64,000 bases of DNA. It comes from a virus. The stretch lies in the IMG/VR virus record IMGVR_UViG_3300047560_002412, positions 62,001 through 126,000 of that record, one strand, 5' to 3'. Under the pieces are notes generated by a model. The model was not told the origin of the DNA, ran no database searches, and saw only the letters and a list, made by a program, of their open reading frames with translations. The translations under genes were made by a program, and so were the position numbers. Shown here one piece after another: positions 8,357 to 17,442 of the stretch (its first letter is position 1; each line of letters starts with the position of its first letter).

Positions 8357-9245
8357 GTTTTTCCTTTGTTAAAGGTATGTCGGCAGCACAGGTACAATAA
8401 TCACGAGTACATATAACGGGATCGTTGGGAACAACAAACGTACCGTGGTATATGTTGCCCAAGCTACCTCCTACTCTACAAGTAGCACGATGTACTTCTC
8501 CGTCCCAATTAATCATTAGGCTTTCGATACCTGCGCTGCACGACCATCCTTTAAATTGATTCATATGTTTCTTGATAACATCATTAGCATGTATTATTTG
8601 ACTATCATCTATTCTACAATTTGGTTTTGCTGTAGCATCTTGTTTTAAAATCCATTCAAGGTCTTTACCGTCATACTTTAGATCATCAAATACATTGTGG
8701 TCTCCTTCAGTCCAACGTATTCTGCGTACAGCAAATTTAATACCAATGTCGCTAAATGCTTTAACAACATTTCTGACATGATCCATTTTATTATGATGTG
8801 CCATTATATTAACAAAAAATTCACGTTCTGTAGAATCGTAATATTTTAGAATCGTATCAACTATTCTGGTCCATTCATGTTCAAAGTGTAAACTAAAAAC
8901 AATGTGATTCCAAAACATTTCGTTTTGTAAATACCATTGATAACCGCGTGTACCGTTGGTTGTTACATTTACCCAAAAGATGTTTTTACGTTTTAGATAT
9001 TCTAAAAAATCTTCAATATCTGGATGCACACAGGGTTCGCCGCCAGTGAGACTAATACGCAAAGGTTTACCCAATTCGCATAACTTATCAACGGTTGCTT
9101 CTAAAATGTTTATATCTGTATGAGGGCTAAAGTTGTCATGAATAGCCGACGGGCAATACGAACAATCGTAATTGCATCTTTTACCAAGATTCCATTCTAT
9201 TTTAATTTGATCCTGATGTGGCCAGGCCGAGGTTATTTTTTGCAT
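8349..9245 (-). CDS. Radical SAM enzyme with SPASM-like C-terminus
   Basis: The 298-residue protein has C24-x3-C28-x2-C31 (KRCNYDCSYCPS) and the SAM-binding LTGGEPCVHPD motif near 67-77. The C-terminal third contains several cysteines (GWSCSAG, ATCRVGG, ICTRDYCTC) typical of an auxiliary Fe-S cluster domain. Its closest relatives in the window by layout are the enzymes at 9277 and 16452, which share the C-terminal Cys pattern and a FKGW(S/L)C or FEGWSC block. It overlaps the SGNH gene and is divergent from the next radical-SAM gene. Confidence 0.8.
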   Translation of the reverse strand: MQKITSAWPHQDQIKIEWNLGKRCNYDCSYCPSAIHDNFSPHTDINILEATVDKLCELGKPLRISLTGGEPCVHPDIEDFLEYLKRKNIFWVNVTTNGTRGYQWYLQNEMFWNHIVFSLHFEHEWTRIVDTILKYYDSTEREFFVNIMAHHNKMDHVRNVVKAFSDIGIKFAVRRIRWTEGDHNVFDDLKYDGKDLEWILKQDATAKPNCRIDDSQIIHANDVIKKHMNQFKGWSCSAGIESLMINWDGEVHRATCRVGGSLGNIYHGTFVVPNDPVICTRDYCTCAADIPLTKEKHV

Positions 9246-9276
9246 ATATAATTAATTATCGTTATAAGATATCCCC

Positions 9277-10206
9277 ATGAAAAAATTAATCAAAATACAA
9301 CCAGTCAATACAAATAATTTAAGAATTGACTACATCATGACAACTCAATGTCCTTATAGTTGTCGTTATTGTACACCTACGCTCTATGCAGGTAAACATA
9401 AAAAAATCAATGCAGAAACTATTAGTTTATTTTTGGATAAATTTAAAGATCGAAAGGTTATTATGAATTTAACTGGCGGTGAGTGTACAACTCATCCTCA
9501 GTTTGAAGAAATTATTAAAATGCTCTACGATAAAAAAATTAACACCATTGTTGATACTAACGGAATTAGAACAAAACGTTGGTGGAAAGAGTATGCTCAC
9601 ATGGTAGCCAATTGGTGCATAAGTTTACATCCTAGTCAACTAGAAGAACTAGACATAGAAAAAATTAAAATTGCTGCCGAAGCATCGTTTGTAGTTGTTT
9701 ATGTATTAATGGATCCTCTATACCTAGATAAAGCACTTGACTGGTATGACCAACTGAGCAAGGTAGAAAATATTAGACTTAATGCTTTTAGAGTTTTAGG
9801 AGTAGATTATACCGAAGAACAAGAAGAAATTTTAAAAAGCATGGAAGGGAAATGGAATTTCACTCCTGAAAGACAGGCGGAATTAGAAAAAACACATAGC
9901 TGGATGATGGATATGGGAAGTATGGGAAAATATGATGACGGTACAGAATCATTAATTGACTTCGCAGAAATACTCAGAAACGATCAACACAATTTTAAAG
10001 GATGGCTATGTAAGGCAGGAAACGAATCTATTGGAATATACGATGACGGTACAGCTATGTGGGCAAGGTGTCGTGTAAGGAAATATGATAACTTCATGGA
10101 CCTTGATCCAGAAGAATTAAAAATTCCAATGATCTGTCCGTTAGATAGATGTAATTGTGGTACAGATATTCGTATGTCTAAACAAAGCCCAGACTACATA
10201 GAATAA
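9277..10206 (+). CDS. Radical SAM enzyme with SPASM-like C-terminus
   Basis: The 309-residue protein carries C25-x3-C29-x2-C32 (TTQCPYSCRYCTP) and an LTGGECTTHP motif. The C-terminal block FKGWLCKAGNESIGI and the closing CPLDRCNCGTD match the enzyme at 8349, so they are paralogues in divergent orientation. A near-consensus late motif, TATAAGAT (9263-9270), ends 7 nt before the ATG. The gene stops one base before the convergent gene at 10207. The substrate is unknown. Confidence 0.8.
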   Translation: MKKLIKIQPVNTNNLRIDYIMTTQCPYSCRYCTPTLYAGKHKKINAETISLFLDKFKDRKVIMNLTGGECTTHPQFEEIIKMLYDKKINTIVDTNGIRTKRWWKEYAHMVANWCISLHPSQLEELDIEKIKIAAEASFVVVYVLMDPLYLDKALDWYDQLSKVENIRLNAFRVLGVDYTEEQEEILKSMEGKWNFTPERQAELEKTHSWMMDMGSMGKYDDGTESLIDFAEILRNDQHNFKGWLCKAGNESIGIYDDGTAMWARCRVRKYDNFMDLDPEELKIPMICPLDRCNCGTDIRMSKQSPDYIE

Positions 10207-11469
10207 TCAAATATATTTTTTAAATTCGGGAGTCACATCTGTAAAAGATTGATTCCTTGTTTCATCTAATCGTTGATTAAATTCTATACAATCTTTCCAA
10301 GAATGGCTTTCATCTTTGGCTATTAGGAAATTTTGAACACCTTCAATTTGTTTAATAGTAAGGTCTAATAACATTGGATGTTGTTTAACTAGTTTATAAT
10401 TGAGTATTTTACTTTTTACTGCTTCTAATCTATGATATGCAAGAGTTTTTAATTCAGCCGGCAATACTTGGATAGATAATACATCTGGATATTTTACCAT
10501 ATTGGTATAAAATACAATTCCTAAATCATTTAAAAAATATTCTATCATTTTATCTAAAATTAACACGTTGCTAACCTGCACAGCAACAGCCCCAACGATG
10601 CGACTAATATTAGGAATAGTTTGTATTTGTTTTATATTATCGATCAGTGTGTTCCAATTGGCATTACCTCTAACATATTCATAACTAGGTCCTATACCGT
10701 CAATACTTACATTTACAGCAACAGATTTAAACTTAGGCCAGTATTCCCAAATAGTTCTATTACCCTTGCCTAACATACTCAAGTTTGTTGCGTACTTAAT
10801 TTCAATCTGATGACCATATGGTGCAAGCATATCTAATATGCGATAATGCTGAGGATCCATTAAAGGTTCGCCACCAGCAAACTCTACACGTCTAAAGTGT
10901 GGCAAGTTCTTTTCTAAACTAGCCCACCAATTTGGATTATCTTCAAACTTGTCTAATAAAGGTTTGCGCTCTAGATTGTGATCCTCTACTAAATCAAAAA
11001 TAACCTTTCCTGTATCTTTGTAATACTTTTTTATTACATTCCAATCGTTCCAACTTGTGCTATCTCCTGGGTGACACATGCGGCACTTAAGATTACACAA
11101 ATTGTTTAATTTTAGTTCCATTGTAGGTATTTCAAAGGGCATTGTATAATCGTCATTTAAGCGTTTTAAGGCATTGGGGTACAAGTTGACCCTAGCTTCA
11201 GGAATTACACCGCTTATATGACGTTGTCGCAAGGATTCGACGCCCTGATCTTCTAGGCTAAAACACGGTTCGCATTCTGGAGGACGTATGTTAGTAAGTA
11301 CTGACTTACGAATCCGTTTCATTTCGTCATTATTCCAAACTTCTTCCAAAGTCTGTTTTTGAATAAAACCTATTGGATGACTTCTACAACATACTTGAAT
11401 AGCTCCATCCTCTCTGGTAGCAAGGCCAGTAAATGGATGCATACAAAATGTTTTACTTGTTTCGTTCAA
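10207..11469 (-). CDS. Twitch-domain radical SAM enzyme, TTG start proposed
   Basis: The protein has an N-terminal twitch-like cysteine set (C9, C27-C28, C66-x2-C69 from the proposed start) and radical-SAM C125-x3-C129-x2-C132 (NNLCNLKCRMCHPG) with FAGGEPLM downstream. It is the paralogue of the enzyme at 6241. The longest ATG frame starts at 11571 and would overlap the QueC-like gene by 119 nt. The TTG at 11469 overlaps it by 17 nt, begins just before the conserved KTFCMHPF block and has AAAGGG about 10 nt upstream, so it is preferred. About 420 residues. Confidence 0.75.
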   Translation of the reverse strand: MNETSKTFCMHPFTGLATREDGAIQVCCRSHPIGFIQKQTLEEVWNNDEMKRIRKSVLTNIRPPECEPCFSLEDQGVESLRQRHISGVIPEARVNLYPNALKRLNDDYTMPFEIPTMELKLNNLCNLKCRMCHPGDSTSWNDWNVIKKYYKDTGKVIFDLVEDHNLERKPLLDKFEDNPNWWASLEKNLPHFRRVEFAGGEPLMDPQHYRILDMLAPYGHQIEIKYATNLSMLGKGNRTIWEYWPKFKSVAVNVSIDGIGPSYEYVRGNANWNTLIDNIKQIQTIPNISRIVGAVAVQVSNVLILDKMIEYFLNDLGIVFYTNMVKYPDVLSIQVLPAELKTLAYHRLEAVKSKILNYKLVKQHPMLLDLTIKQIEGVQNFLIAKDESHSWKDCIEFNQRLDETRNQSFTDVTPEFKKYI

Positions 11470-12187
11470 TTGCCCAGGCCCTTTCTTTACACCAGAAACA
11501 TTCTCCGCAGGTTGGAATTGTCTGTCCTGGTGTATATGTTGTATAGTCGATACCGTCAAACTCTCCCTCACAGCTTCGTGTAATGTTTAACAGGTCTTCA
11601 AGATCTAATCTTTTGTATTGTTTAATAACCCAATCCTTCTCTACGAAACGGAAAGGATGTACGGCCCAACGCCCCATATGCTGCATCAGAACCAAATGTT
11701 TATTATTCTCAGTGGGCTCAATATCACGTTCATGCATTCCGTTAAATTGTGCAAGTCTTGGATTATGAGTTACCGCATTATAGTATGCAGGTATATTATG
11801 TTTATGACAAATAAATTCAGCGTAAGCACGTTGTTGAATATTGTCGCCACTTACGTTCTTGCCATACTCATCTGTTAAAGTTGGTCCTATGTTTCCGTAT
11901 TCTATTTCAGGTGCTATAAAATTAGTGTGACGAATAAACTTCTTATGATAGTGTCGTTGAAACAACCAGTTATAAACTCTATCAGCATCGTGTTGTTGCC
12001 ATGGGCGTGTTTTCCACATACGCACATGATTGATAATGTGGATGGTAACATTGTCATCGGCATATGAACATAACAAGTGTGCTAGTAATGCAGAGTCTGC
12101 ACCGCCGCTTACACTAATAGCAATGCTTGGCCATTTAAAATCAAATGGCAATTCGACGTTGTCTACATTTAATGTATCAAGCTGCAT
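11453..12187 (-). CDS. QueC-like PP-loop ATPase
   Basis: The 244-residue protein has a PP-loop motif SGGADS (27-32) that binds ATP, and a C-terminal zinc-type cluster C227-x2-C230-x2-C233 (TCGECFWCKER) preceded by RSC. This is the architecture of QueC, which converts carboxy-deazaguanine to preQ0, and of related ATP-dependent amidating enzymes. The long insert with His-rich stretches is unlike classical QueC. A second, shorter QueC-like protein is at 49986. It could equally be an asparagine-synthetase-like or other adenylating enzyme, so the symbol is withheld. Confidence 0.7.
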   Translation of the reverse strand: MQLDTLNVDNVELPFDFKWPSIAISVSGGADSALLAHLLCSYADDNVTIHIINHVRMWKTRPWQQHDADRVYNWLFQRHYHKKFIRHTNFIAPEIEYGNIGPTLTDEYGKNVSGDNIQQRAYAEFICHKHNIPAYYNAVTHNPRLAQFNGMHERDIEPTENNKHLVLMQHMGRWAVHPFRFVEKDWVIKQYKRLDLEDLLNITRSCEGEFDGIDYTTYTPGQTIPTCGECFWCKERAWAIERNK

Positions 12188-13031
12188 TTTCTAAATACCT
12201 TATTAATGGACTAACTCCCACAGGTTGATTATTTTTTAAAGCCAGATAAATTGAATTAGTTTGTGTTAAATTAAAATCTTTACACACTTTATAATATTTG
12301 TCTCCGTGCGTATTCCACAAATAATCTGATTCTAAATTGCGAACAAAATGCAAACCTATCATAGCTAAAGCACGATTGTTCATATGAAAATCATTCATAA
12401 TACTAACACTATCTGCTTTATCATCTCTAGACCATCTTAAACCTATTCTGTTCCACCCTAAACCAAGACCTTTACTAAGGCTGATGCCAACGGATCTAAT
12501 AACTTCATTACTAAAATCAAAATTAATATCGCGGCAGCAACTGATCCAAGCACCGTCAATATGTACTTCAATGTTCTTAATTTTGCATTCATGCAAAACT
12601 TCCTCCATGTCTTGATGTGGTGCACCAACGCTAGGAAACGGCATTGCTATAATTAAAGGAATATCTGGAATTAGCGAGCCCACATCTTTAACATACGCTA
12701 ATCCTAATCTTTCGTGGTATCTGTAATCTCCACGAAGTACTTGTACCGGACCTTTCATATATTGATTGTCTATAAATTGTGTACAACCAATGATAATATT
12801 TTTGTAATTAAATGCATCTAAACCTATTAATGTGTTTAGTCTAGATTTAAGCAACCAATTTTCACATTCGGTTTTAAAATTTTCATAGACTTTATCAGTA
12901 ATGTCTTTTTCCAATTTACCATTCAATACTTCTGTGATTAAATTTTCAATTTTATTATCCGACAGAGGTTGCGGTCTTTCAACTTCTAACCATTTTTCAT
13001 CATATGTTGGTGCTATTTTTATTCTGTCCAC
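12177..13031 (-). CDS. PLP-dependent aminotransferase-fold enzyme
   Basis: The 284-residue protein contains HIDGAW (D159, expected to pair with the pyridine nitrogen of PLP) and SLSKGLGLGWNRIG (K187, the likely Schiff-base lysine). Both are typical of fold-type I aminotransferases and decarboxylases. It is about 80-100 residues shorter than most, lacking much of the small domain. The start is a GTG at 13031, with a late promoter motif ending 5 nt before it. It overlaps the QueC-like gene by 11 nt, so amine donation and ATP-dependent chemistry may be coupled (inference). Confidence 0.65.
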   Translation of the reverse strand: MDRIKIAPTYDEKWLEVERPQPLSDNKIENLITEVLNGKLEKDITDKVYENFKTECENWLLKSRLNTLIGLDAFNYKNIIIGCTQFIDNQYMKGPVQVLRGDYRYHERLGLAYVKDVGSLIPDIPLIIAMPFPSVGAPHQDMEEVLHECKIKNIEVHIDGAWISCCRDINFDFSNEVIRSVGISLSKGLGLGWNRIGLRWSRDDKADSVSIMNDFHMNNRALAMIGLHFVRNLESDYLWNTHGDKYYKVCKDFNLTQTNSIYLALKNNQPVGVSPLIRYLENAA

Positions 13032-13035
13032 AAGA

Positions 13036-13043
13036 TATTTAAC
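13036..13043 (-). promoter_or_regulatory. Late promoter motif GTTAAATA, start codon adjacent
   Basis: The motif ends 5 nt before the GTG start at 13031, so the predicted transcript is nearly leaderless. It is back-to-back with the plus-strand motif at 13059-13066. Confidence 0.5.
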
Positions 13044-13058
13044 CTAGTAATAGTAGCA

Positions 13059-13066
13059 CATAAATA
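13059..13066 (+). promoter_or_regulatory. Late promoter motif CATAAATA, start codon adjacent
   Basis: The motif ends 5 nt before the ATG at 13071, within the same TAAATATTTCATG string found before the gene at 541. No Shine-Dalgarno sequence fits between them. Confidence 0.5.
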
Positions 13067-13070
13067 TTTC

Positions 13071-13739
13071 ATGCTGACTAAAACGAATATTAAATTAGAC
13101 ATTGCCCCAATTATAGAACAAGTTTCTTCATTAGATTTTGAAAAAAGTCTAACCCTAAACTATACAACTGGCAAACTCCTCAACGGTCCTTATACAACCA
13201 AACCAGAGTATGTAGGAACCCCATTAGGTGATGCATTAGAATCGATTGGAAATTTAGGAGAAGCACGATTACTCAAATTAAATTCTGCAGAGTCTTATAC
13301 CGCTCATGCAGATCCCGATGATCGCATTCATGTGGCCATAACAACTAATCCTCATTCGTATCTAATTAACTTAACTGATAATCAACTTTATCATTTACCG
13401 GTAAATGGAGAAGTATGGCATATGGATACTAGTAAAATGCATGTGGCAGCAAACTTTGGGGCAAGGCCTCGAATACATTTAAACATCAGGGTAGCATTAC
13501 CTAAATTTAAAGCGCCAGGATATTCTTTAAAAATTGAAGGTGGAGACTATGATTGGAAACAAGAGTCCTATACTACTCTAATGGCGTTCTTCAATCGAGC
13601 TATTAAATCAAATTATATAACTGGTTTTGAAAAAGTTAACGAAAAAGAAGTATTATTAAATTGTAATCCGCCTATCCTCGATGCTAAAATTAATGAATTG
13701 AAAGATAAAGGTTTTGTAGTATCTCTTACTCCAGTATGA
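13071..13739 (+). CDS. Aspartyl/asparaginyl hydroxylase-like 2OG oxygenase
   Basis: The 222-residue protein has H79-A-D81 with R85 (AHADPDDRIHV), H124 (MHVAANFG) and R134 (RPRIHL). These blocks are characteristic of the aspartyl/asparaginyl beta-hydroxylase branch of 2OG-Fe(II) oxygenases, which hydroxylate protein side chains. It forms an ATGA overlap with the radical-SAM gene downstream, so the two are a translational pair. It starts at the ATG right behind the late promoter motif. Confidence 0.7.
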   Translation: MLTKTNIKLDIAPIIEQVSSLDFEKSLTLNYTTGKLLNGPYTTKPEYVGTPLGDALESIGNLGEARLLKLNSAESYTAHADPDDRIHVAITTNPHSYLINLTDNQLYHLPVNGEVWHMDTSKMHVAANFGARPRIHLNIRVALPKFKAPGYSLKIEGGDYDWKQESYTTLMAFFNRAIKSNYITGFEKVNEKEVLLNCNPPILDAKINELKDKGFVVSLTPV

Positions 13740-14782
13740 CATTCTATCCTGACCCAATAAAAATCTTAGATATAGAACCAAGTTCGTATTGTAATGCTAA
13801 ATGTCCTCATTGTATGAGGGAAAGTCAGAACGGAGATTATAGTTTTTTCAAACAGGTAAACTTACATGAAAGTTTCTTCAATGTATTTTTTCCTACCGAA
13901 GTTGCAGCTCAATTAAAAATTGCATCGTTCAGCGGTAATATTGGTGAGCCTGCAATGAATAAGGATCTATTAAACATACTTCGTTGGTTTCGTAAACAAA
14001 ATCCAAATGTATTCTTAGAAGTTTATACTAATGGTAGCGTTCAGCAACCGCAATGGTGGATAGAACTTGGCAATATTATCGGCAATAATGGTAACGTTAT
14101 ATTTGCTATTGATGGTTTGAAAGATACTAATCATATCTATCGAGTAAACGTTAAATGGAATAAATTGATTCAAAATGTAAAGGCATACATCAGTACAGGA
14201 GCAACAAGCACTTGGCAGTTTATTCCATTTAAACACAATCAGCATCAGGTTGAAGAAGCTGAACAAATGAGTAAAGACCTAGGATTTAGTCATTTTAAAA
14301 TTAAAATTTCTCATAGAGAATTATTAAATCAACCACAAAATCAAATTAATGCTGTTGAGCCTACTGACGATCCAAGATTTGTACACCAAGGACAAAAATT
14401 AGATTTTCTAAACATGAAGAAAACCGAAGATTATCTTGATTCTGTAGATATTAAATGCTACGCAATTGAAGAAAGAAATTTATATATTTCTGCGGAAGGT
14501 TTAGTTTTTCCTTGTTGTCACACAGCAAGTATATTTTTATTAGATGATAATTTACTTCCCGAAGGGTATGATTGGATTAAGAATGCTAAAAAGGATTTTG
14601 ACAAAGACGAAATTAGTCTTTATAAAAACAAATTAGAAAATATCTTATCATCTAATACATTTAATAAAATAAAAGAATCGTGGTCTCTTAAAATGTCTAG
14701 CGGTAGGAATCCACTATGCGCTGCTGTTTGCGGTAAATGTTCTAATAAAGGTAGTCTTATAGAAGGTCTACTGGGCCTTTAA
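13736..14782 (+). CDS. Radical SAM/SPASM enzyme
   Basis: The 348-residue protein has an early C19-x3-C23-x2-C26 (SSYCNAKCPHCMRES) and a C-terminal SPASM-like region. That region holds KCYA (about 242), VFPCCHT (about 262) and CAAVCGKC (about 332-339). The FSGNIGEPAMN segment replaces the GGEP motif. It is a clear paralogue of the convergent gene at 14768 (VIFAIDGL, FKHN.HQV, KCYA and VFPCC blocks are shared). SPASM enzymes typically oxidise peptides; the substrate here is not known. Confidence 0.8.
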   Translation: MTFYPDPIKILDIEPSSYCNAKCPHCMRESQNGDYSFFKQVNLHESFFNVFFPTEVAAQLKIASFSGNIGEPAMNKDLLNILRWFRKQNPNVFLEVYTNGSVQQPQWWIELGNIIGNNGNVIFAIDGLKDTNHIYRVNVKWNKLIQNVKAYISTGATSTWQFIPFKHNQHQVEEAEQMSKDLGFSHFKIKISHRELLNQPQNQINAVEPTDDPRFVHQGQKLDFLNMKKTEDYLDSVDIKCYAIEERNLYISAEGLVFPCCHTASIFLLDDNLLPEGYDWIKNAKKDFDKDEISLYKNKLENILSSNTFNKIKESWSLKMSSGRNPLCAAVCGKCSNKGSLIEGLLGL

Positions 14783-15859
14783 TTCAGTTTTACTAATAAA
14801 TTGATCTTGGGGAGTAGAAAATAATTCTGGTTGTACTCCGCAGGTTCTTACACAGGTAATCAATTTATTCTCATTCCAATAGTAATCCCAAACTGATTGA
14901 TATTCTGTCGAATCAATTATATCTTTTAAAGATTTTTTATCAACATTTAAGTTATCAATTCCGCCCAAACTTTCTACAAGTTGTTCGTATTGATGAAACA
15001 TTTCGTTTCTTACTGCTCTTAATTCAGATAATTCATCGGGTGCTTGGTATGGAATCATTGACAACCAGCAACACGGAAAGACATGTCCTTGAGCATTTAT
15101 ATATACTTCTTTCATTTTAACAGCATAACATTTAATTTCTGTTCTCTTTACAATGTCTTTATATTGATCAATTACTTTTTTGTCAATAAATTTAATTTCT
15201 GAGTACTGACTAGGTTCTAGATAATATATAGTTTCTTTATTTTTATTGTAAACAGGAAACTTAGCATCTAATAAAAATCGAGAACTATCTTTCATAGTAA
15301 AATCTTCAAACCCTAATTCATAAGCTCGGTTTTTAGCTTCACTAACTTGATGTTCATTATGTTTAAATCTTATGAATGCCCATTCGGCCCGACCACCTGC
15401 CAAAATAAATGCTCTAGCATTCTCTATAATTTTTTCATAATCGGTACCAATTCTATAAATTGCCTGCGTATCTTCTAATCCGTCTATGGCAAATATTACT
15501 TTATGATTCTTGGGCAACGCAATGGCTAACTTGGCCCACCATGATTTACTACGAAGGCTTCCATTTGTATGGATTCGTAATTCTATTTCTGAGTTCATCT
15601 GTCTTGTATAATCAACCATTTCTAACAAATGATTGTTAAGAAGAGGATCTCCGTAGTTTCCGCAAAAATATATTGCTGAAATTTGAGTTAGAACTTCTTT
15701 ATTGATAATTGACTTGTATCGATCTAGAGTCCAGGATTCGGTTTTGATAAGAGGATTTTCAATTCCTCCGTGAATATTCCGAGTACACATAGGACAACTA
15801 GCCTGGCAGTTATTTGATATTTCTAAATGAAGCTGTCTTAGGTCACTAAACTTAAACAT
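14768..15859 (-). CDS. Radical SAM/SPASM enzyme
   Basis: The 363-residue protein has C18-x3-C22-x2-C25 (SNNCQASCPMCTRN), FCGNYGDPLLN in the SAM-binding position, and C-terminal auxiliary-cluster cysteines (KCYA, VFPCCW, CVRTCG). It is a diverged paralogue of the gene at 13736 and lies tail-to-tail with it (15-nt overlap), as if an inverted duplication produced the pair. It is translated directly after the upstream methyltransferase gene (1-nt overlap). Confidence 0.8.
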   Translation of the reverse strand: MFKFSDLRQLHLEISNNCQASCPMCTRNIHGGIENPLIKTESWTLDRYKSIINKEVLTQISAIYFCGNYGDPLLNNHLLEMVDYTRQMNSEIELRIHTNGSLRSKSWWAKLAIALPKNHKVIFAIDGLEDTQAIYRIGTDYEKIIENARAFILAGGRAEWAFIRFKHNEHQVSEAKNRAYELGFEDFTMKDSSRFLLDAKFPVYNKNKETIYYLEPSQYSEIKFIDKKVIDQYKDIVKRTEIKCYAVKMKEVYINAQGHVFPCCWLSMIPYQAPDELSELRAVRNEMFHQYEQLVESLGGIDNLNVDKKSLKDIIDSTEYQSVWDYYWNENKLITCVRTCGVQPELFSTPQDQFISKTELKAQ

Positions 15860-16461
15860 TATTTTTTACCGATAATCATGAATCTTTTATACAATGGTAA
15901 GTCTAGCTCACCTGCATATAAAATTTTTTCTAATCCACATTGTTGTTTAAATTCATTTAGATCTTTAGCAATGCGTACATGCTCTGGAATGTCGTAGTTA
16001 TTACTTTGTAGAACAAACAAACTATTGTGTGGCATACCACTCAACCACAATTCATATTGATCTTGTGAGATGTGTTCAAAACTTGTATTAATAATAATAT
16101 CAGCATCACTTCTGATACTACACATATCACCGGTCACTGCACGGAACCTACCAGCCTCAAGTTCCATTTGATTCATTAGGTTTGCTATAGGTTCGCAGGT
16201 CGGATCAATGTCAATACTTCTAATGTTATTAACAAACAACTCGCTTTGGAATATAAGACTCGATAATGTTCCTACCCAGCCGCCATGAATGTCTACACTT
16301 GGCCAAGTTTTAAAATTACCGCGTTGTTTAATTAATTCTTTTATAAGCCATTCTTTACTACTCATCTGGCCTTTCCAGAAAGCATCTAAGGTTCGCATGG
16401 GGTCTTTGCTTTCACGGATGGCACACATCCAATAGTGTAAATGTTCTAGGTCTATTTGCAT
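15859..16461 (-). CDS. SAM-dependent methyltransferase-like protein
   Basis: The 200-residue protein reads as a class I Rossmann methyltransferase. A glycine loop (VDIHGGWVGT, 57-66) is followed by an acidic strand end (SIDIDP, D84/D86), VTGDMCSI (109-116) and ADIIINTSFEHIS (120-132). The start at 16461 (ATG CAA ATA) overlaps the upstream stop by 10 nt; a longer frame to 16509 intrudes further. It lies between two radical-SAM genes in one operon. The target is unknown. Confidence 0.65.
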   Translation of the reverse strand: MQIDLEHLHYWMCAIRESKDPMRTLDAFWKGQMSSKEWLIKELIKQRGNFKTWPSVDIHGGWVGTLSSLIFQSELFVNNIRSIDIDPTCEPIANLMNQMELEAGRFRAVTGDMCSIRSDADIIINTSFEHISQDQYELWLSGMPHNSLFVLQSNNYDIPEHVRIAKDLNEFKQQCGLEKILYAGELDLPLYKRFMIIGKK

Positions 16462-17432
16462 TTTGGTATCTTTGAATCTGCCGAGCTTACGCAGGCCGGA
16501 GTAATACAACGACGTGGTTCTTTAAATAATTTAAAATTGTTTAATGTTCCTAGTGGTTCATCGTGACAACTATAAGATCTTTTAACTTCATCACTACGAA
16601 TTATAACACTTTGATAGCCGCTATTACAAGACCATCCTTCAAACTTATTAAATCCAAAGGCATTAAACCGTTCTGCCTGGTCAAATAAGTATTCTTTTCC
16701 TTCAGAATCATACAATGCTATTTGATAGACATCAGCATTTCCTGATTTTTGTGGGAATCCTGTTTGCATTAAATGAATCATTTCTTCTGTATATCCATCA
16801 ACTACAAAACTTGCAGTTGGATCGCTCTGTGGTTTTAGAGTAACGTTAATTCCCCTCGAATGTAGTCTTTCACACCTTTCATATAATTCAAAAAAGTTTT
16901 CAGGAACCATAACTTGATTGACGGTAACATGAACTAATTCATACATGAGCTGTAGACATTTGTCACTAAACTCCTGTTCTTTAGCAAATTCTGAATGATA
17001 ACTTGCTGTTATACTTCGCCGTTGAAGCATTTCGGTATTTGAACACCAAGTCTTCCACCATTTACTACCGGGACTTAAATTGGTAGTCATGTGTATGCTT
17101 TGGTAAGGTGTTTGGGGACCGTCATCAATATGTTTAACTAGGTCTAATAATTGTTTATAGGCAGTAGGTTCCCCTCCGCTAAAAGACCAATGAAACTTAT
17201 TAAAACCATTTTCCCTAGCTTGATTTTTAATTTCGTCTATGGCTTTGGTATAAACGGAAAACTCTTGATAATCTTGCTTATCCGATCTAGCATATGGCCA
17301 GCAGTAACTACATTTGTAATTACAAAATCGTCCTAAGATCCAACTAACAGAAAACAAATTGTCAGACAACATAGTTCGTTGTCCAAATCTTGTTATATTT
17401 TGAAATGGTATTTCTTGAAAATTGATATTCAT
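16452..17432 (-). CDS. Radical SAM enzyme with C-terminal cysteine domain
   Basis: The 326-residue protein has C37-x3-C41-x2-C44 (GRFCNYKCSYCWP), an FSGGEPT SAM motif and a C-terminal EGWSCNSG...YSCHDE...CITPAC block that matches the enzymes at 8349 and 9277. The start at 17432 (MNINFQ) is chosen because a late promoter motif lies 11 nt before it; the longer open frame to 17456 would start upstream of that motif. It heads the three-gene operon 17432 to 14768. Confidence 0.8.
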   Translation of the reverse strand: MNINFQEIPFQNITRFGQRTMLSDNLFSVSWILGRFCNYKCSYCWPYARSDKQDYQEFSVYTKAIDEIKNQARENGFNKFHWSFSGGEPTAYKQLLDLVKHIDDGPQTPYQSIHMTTNLSPGSKWWKTWCSNTEMLQRRSITASYHSEFAKEQEFSDKCLQLMYELVHVTVNQVMVPENFFELYERCERLHSRGINVTLKPQSDPTASFVVDGYTEEMIHLMQTGFPQKSGNADVYQIALYDSEGKEYLFDQAERFNAFGFNKFEGWSCNSGYQSVIIRSDEVKRSYSCHDEPLGTLNNFKLFKEPRRCITPACVSSADSKIPKCK

Positions 17433-17442
17433 AAACTGAACA

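Noticed and set aside
11470-11571. ATG at 11571 as start of the twitch radical-SAM gene
   Set aside because: It would overlap the QueC-like gene by 119 nt, with coding that reads as that gene in the other frame; the TTG at 11469 has a ribosome binding site and begins at the conserved region.
12188-12196. CTAAATACC on the plus strand as a late promoter
   Set aside because: No plus-strand gene follows for over 800 nt; such short AT-rich matches also arise by chance.
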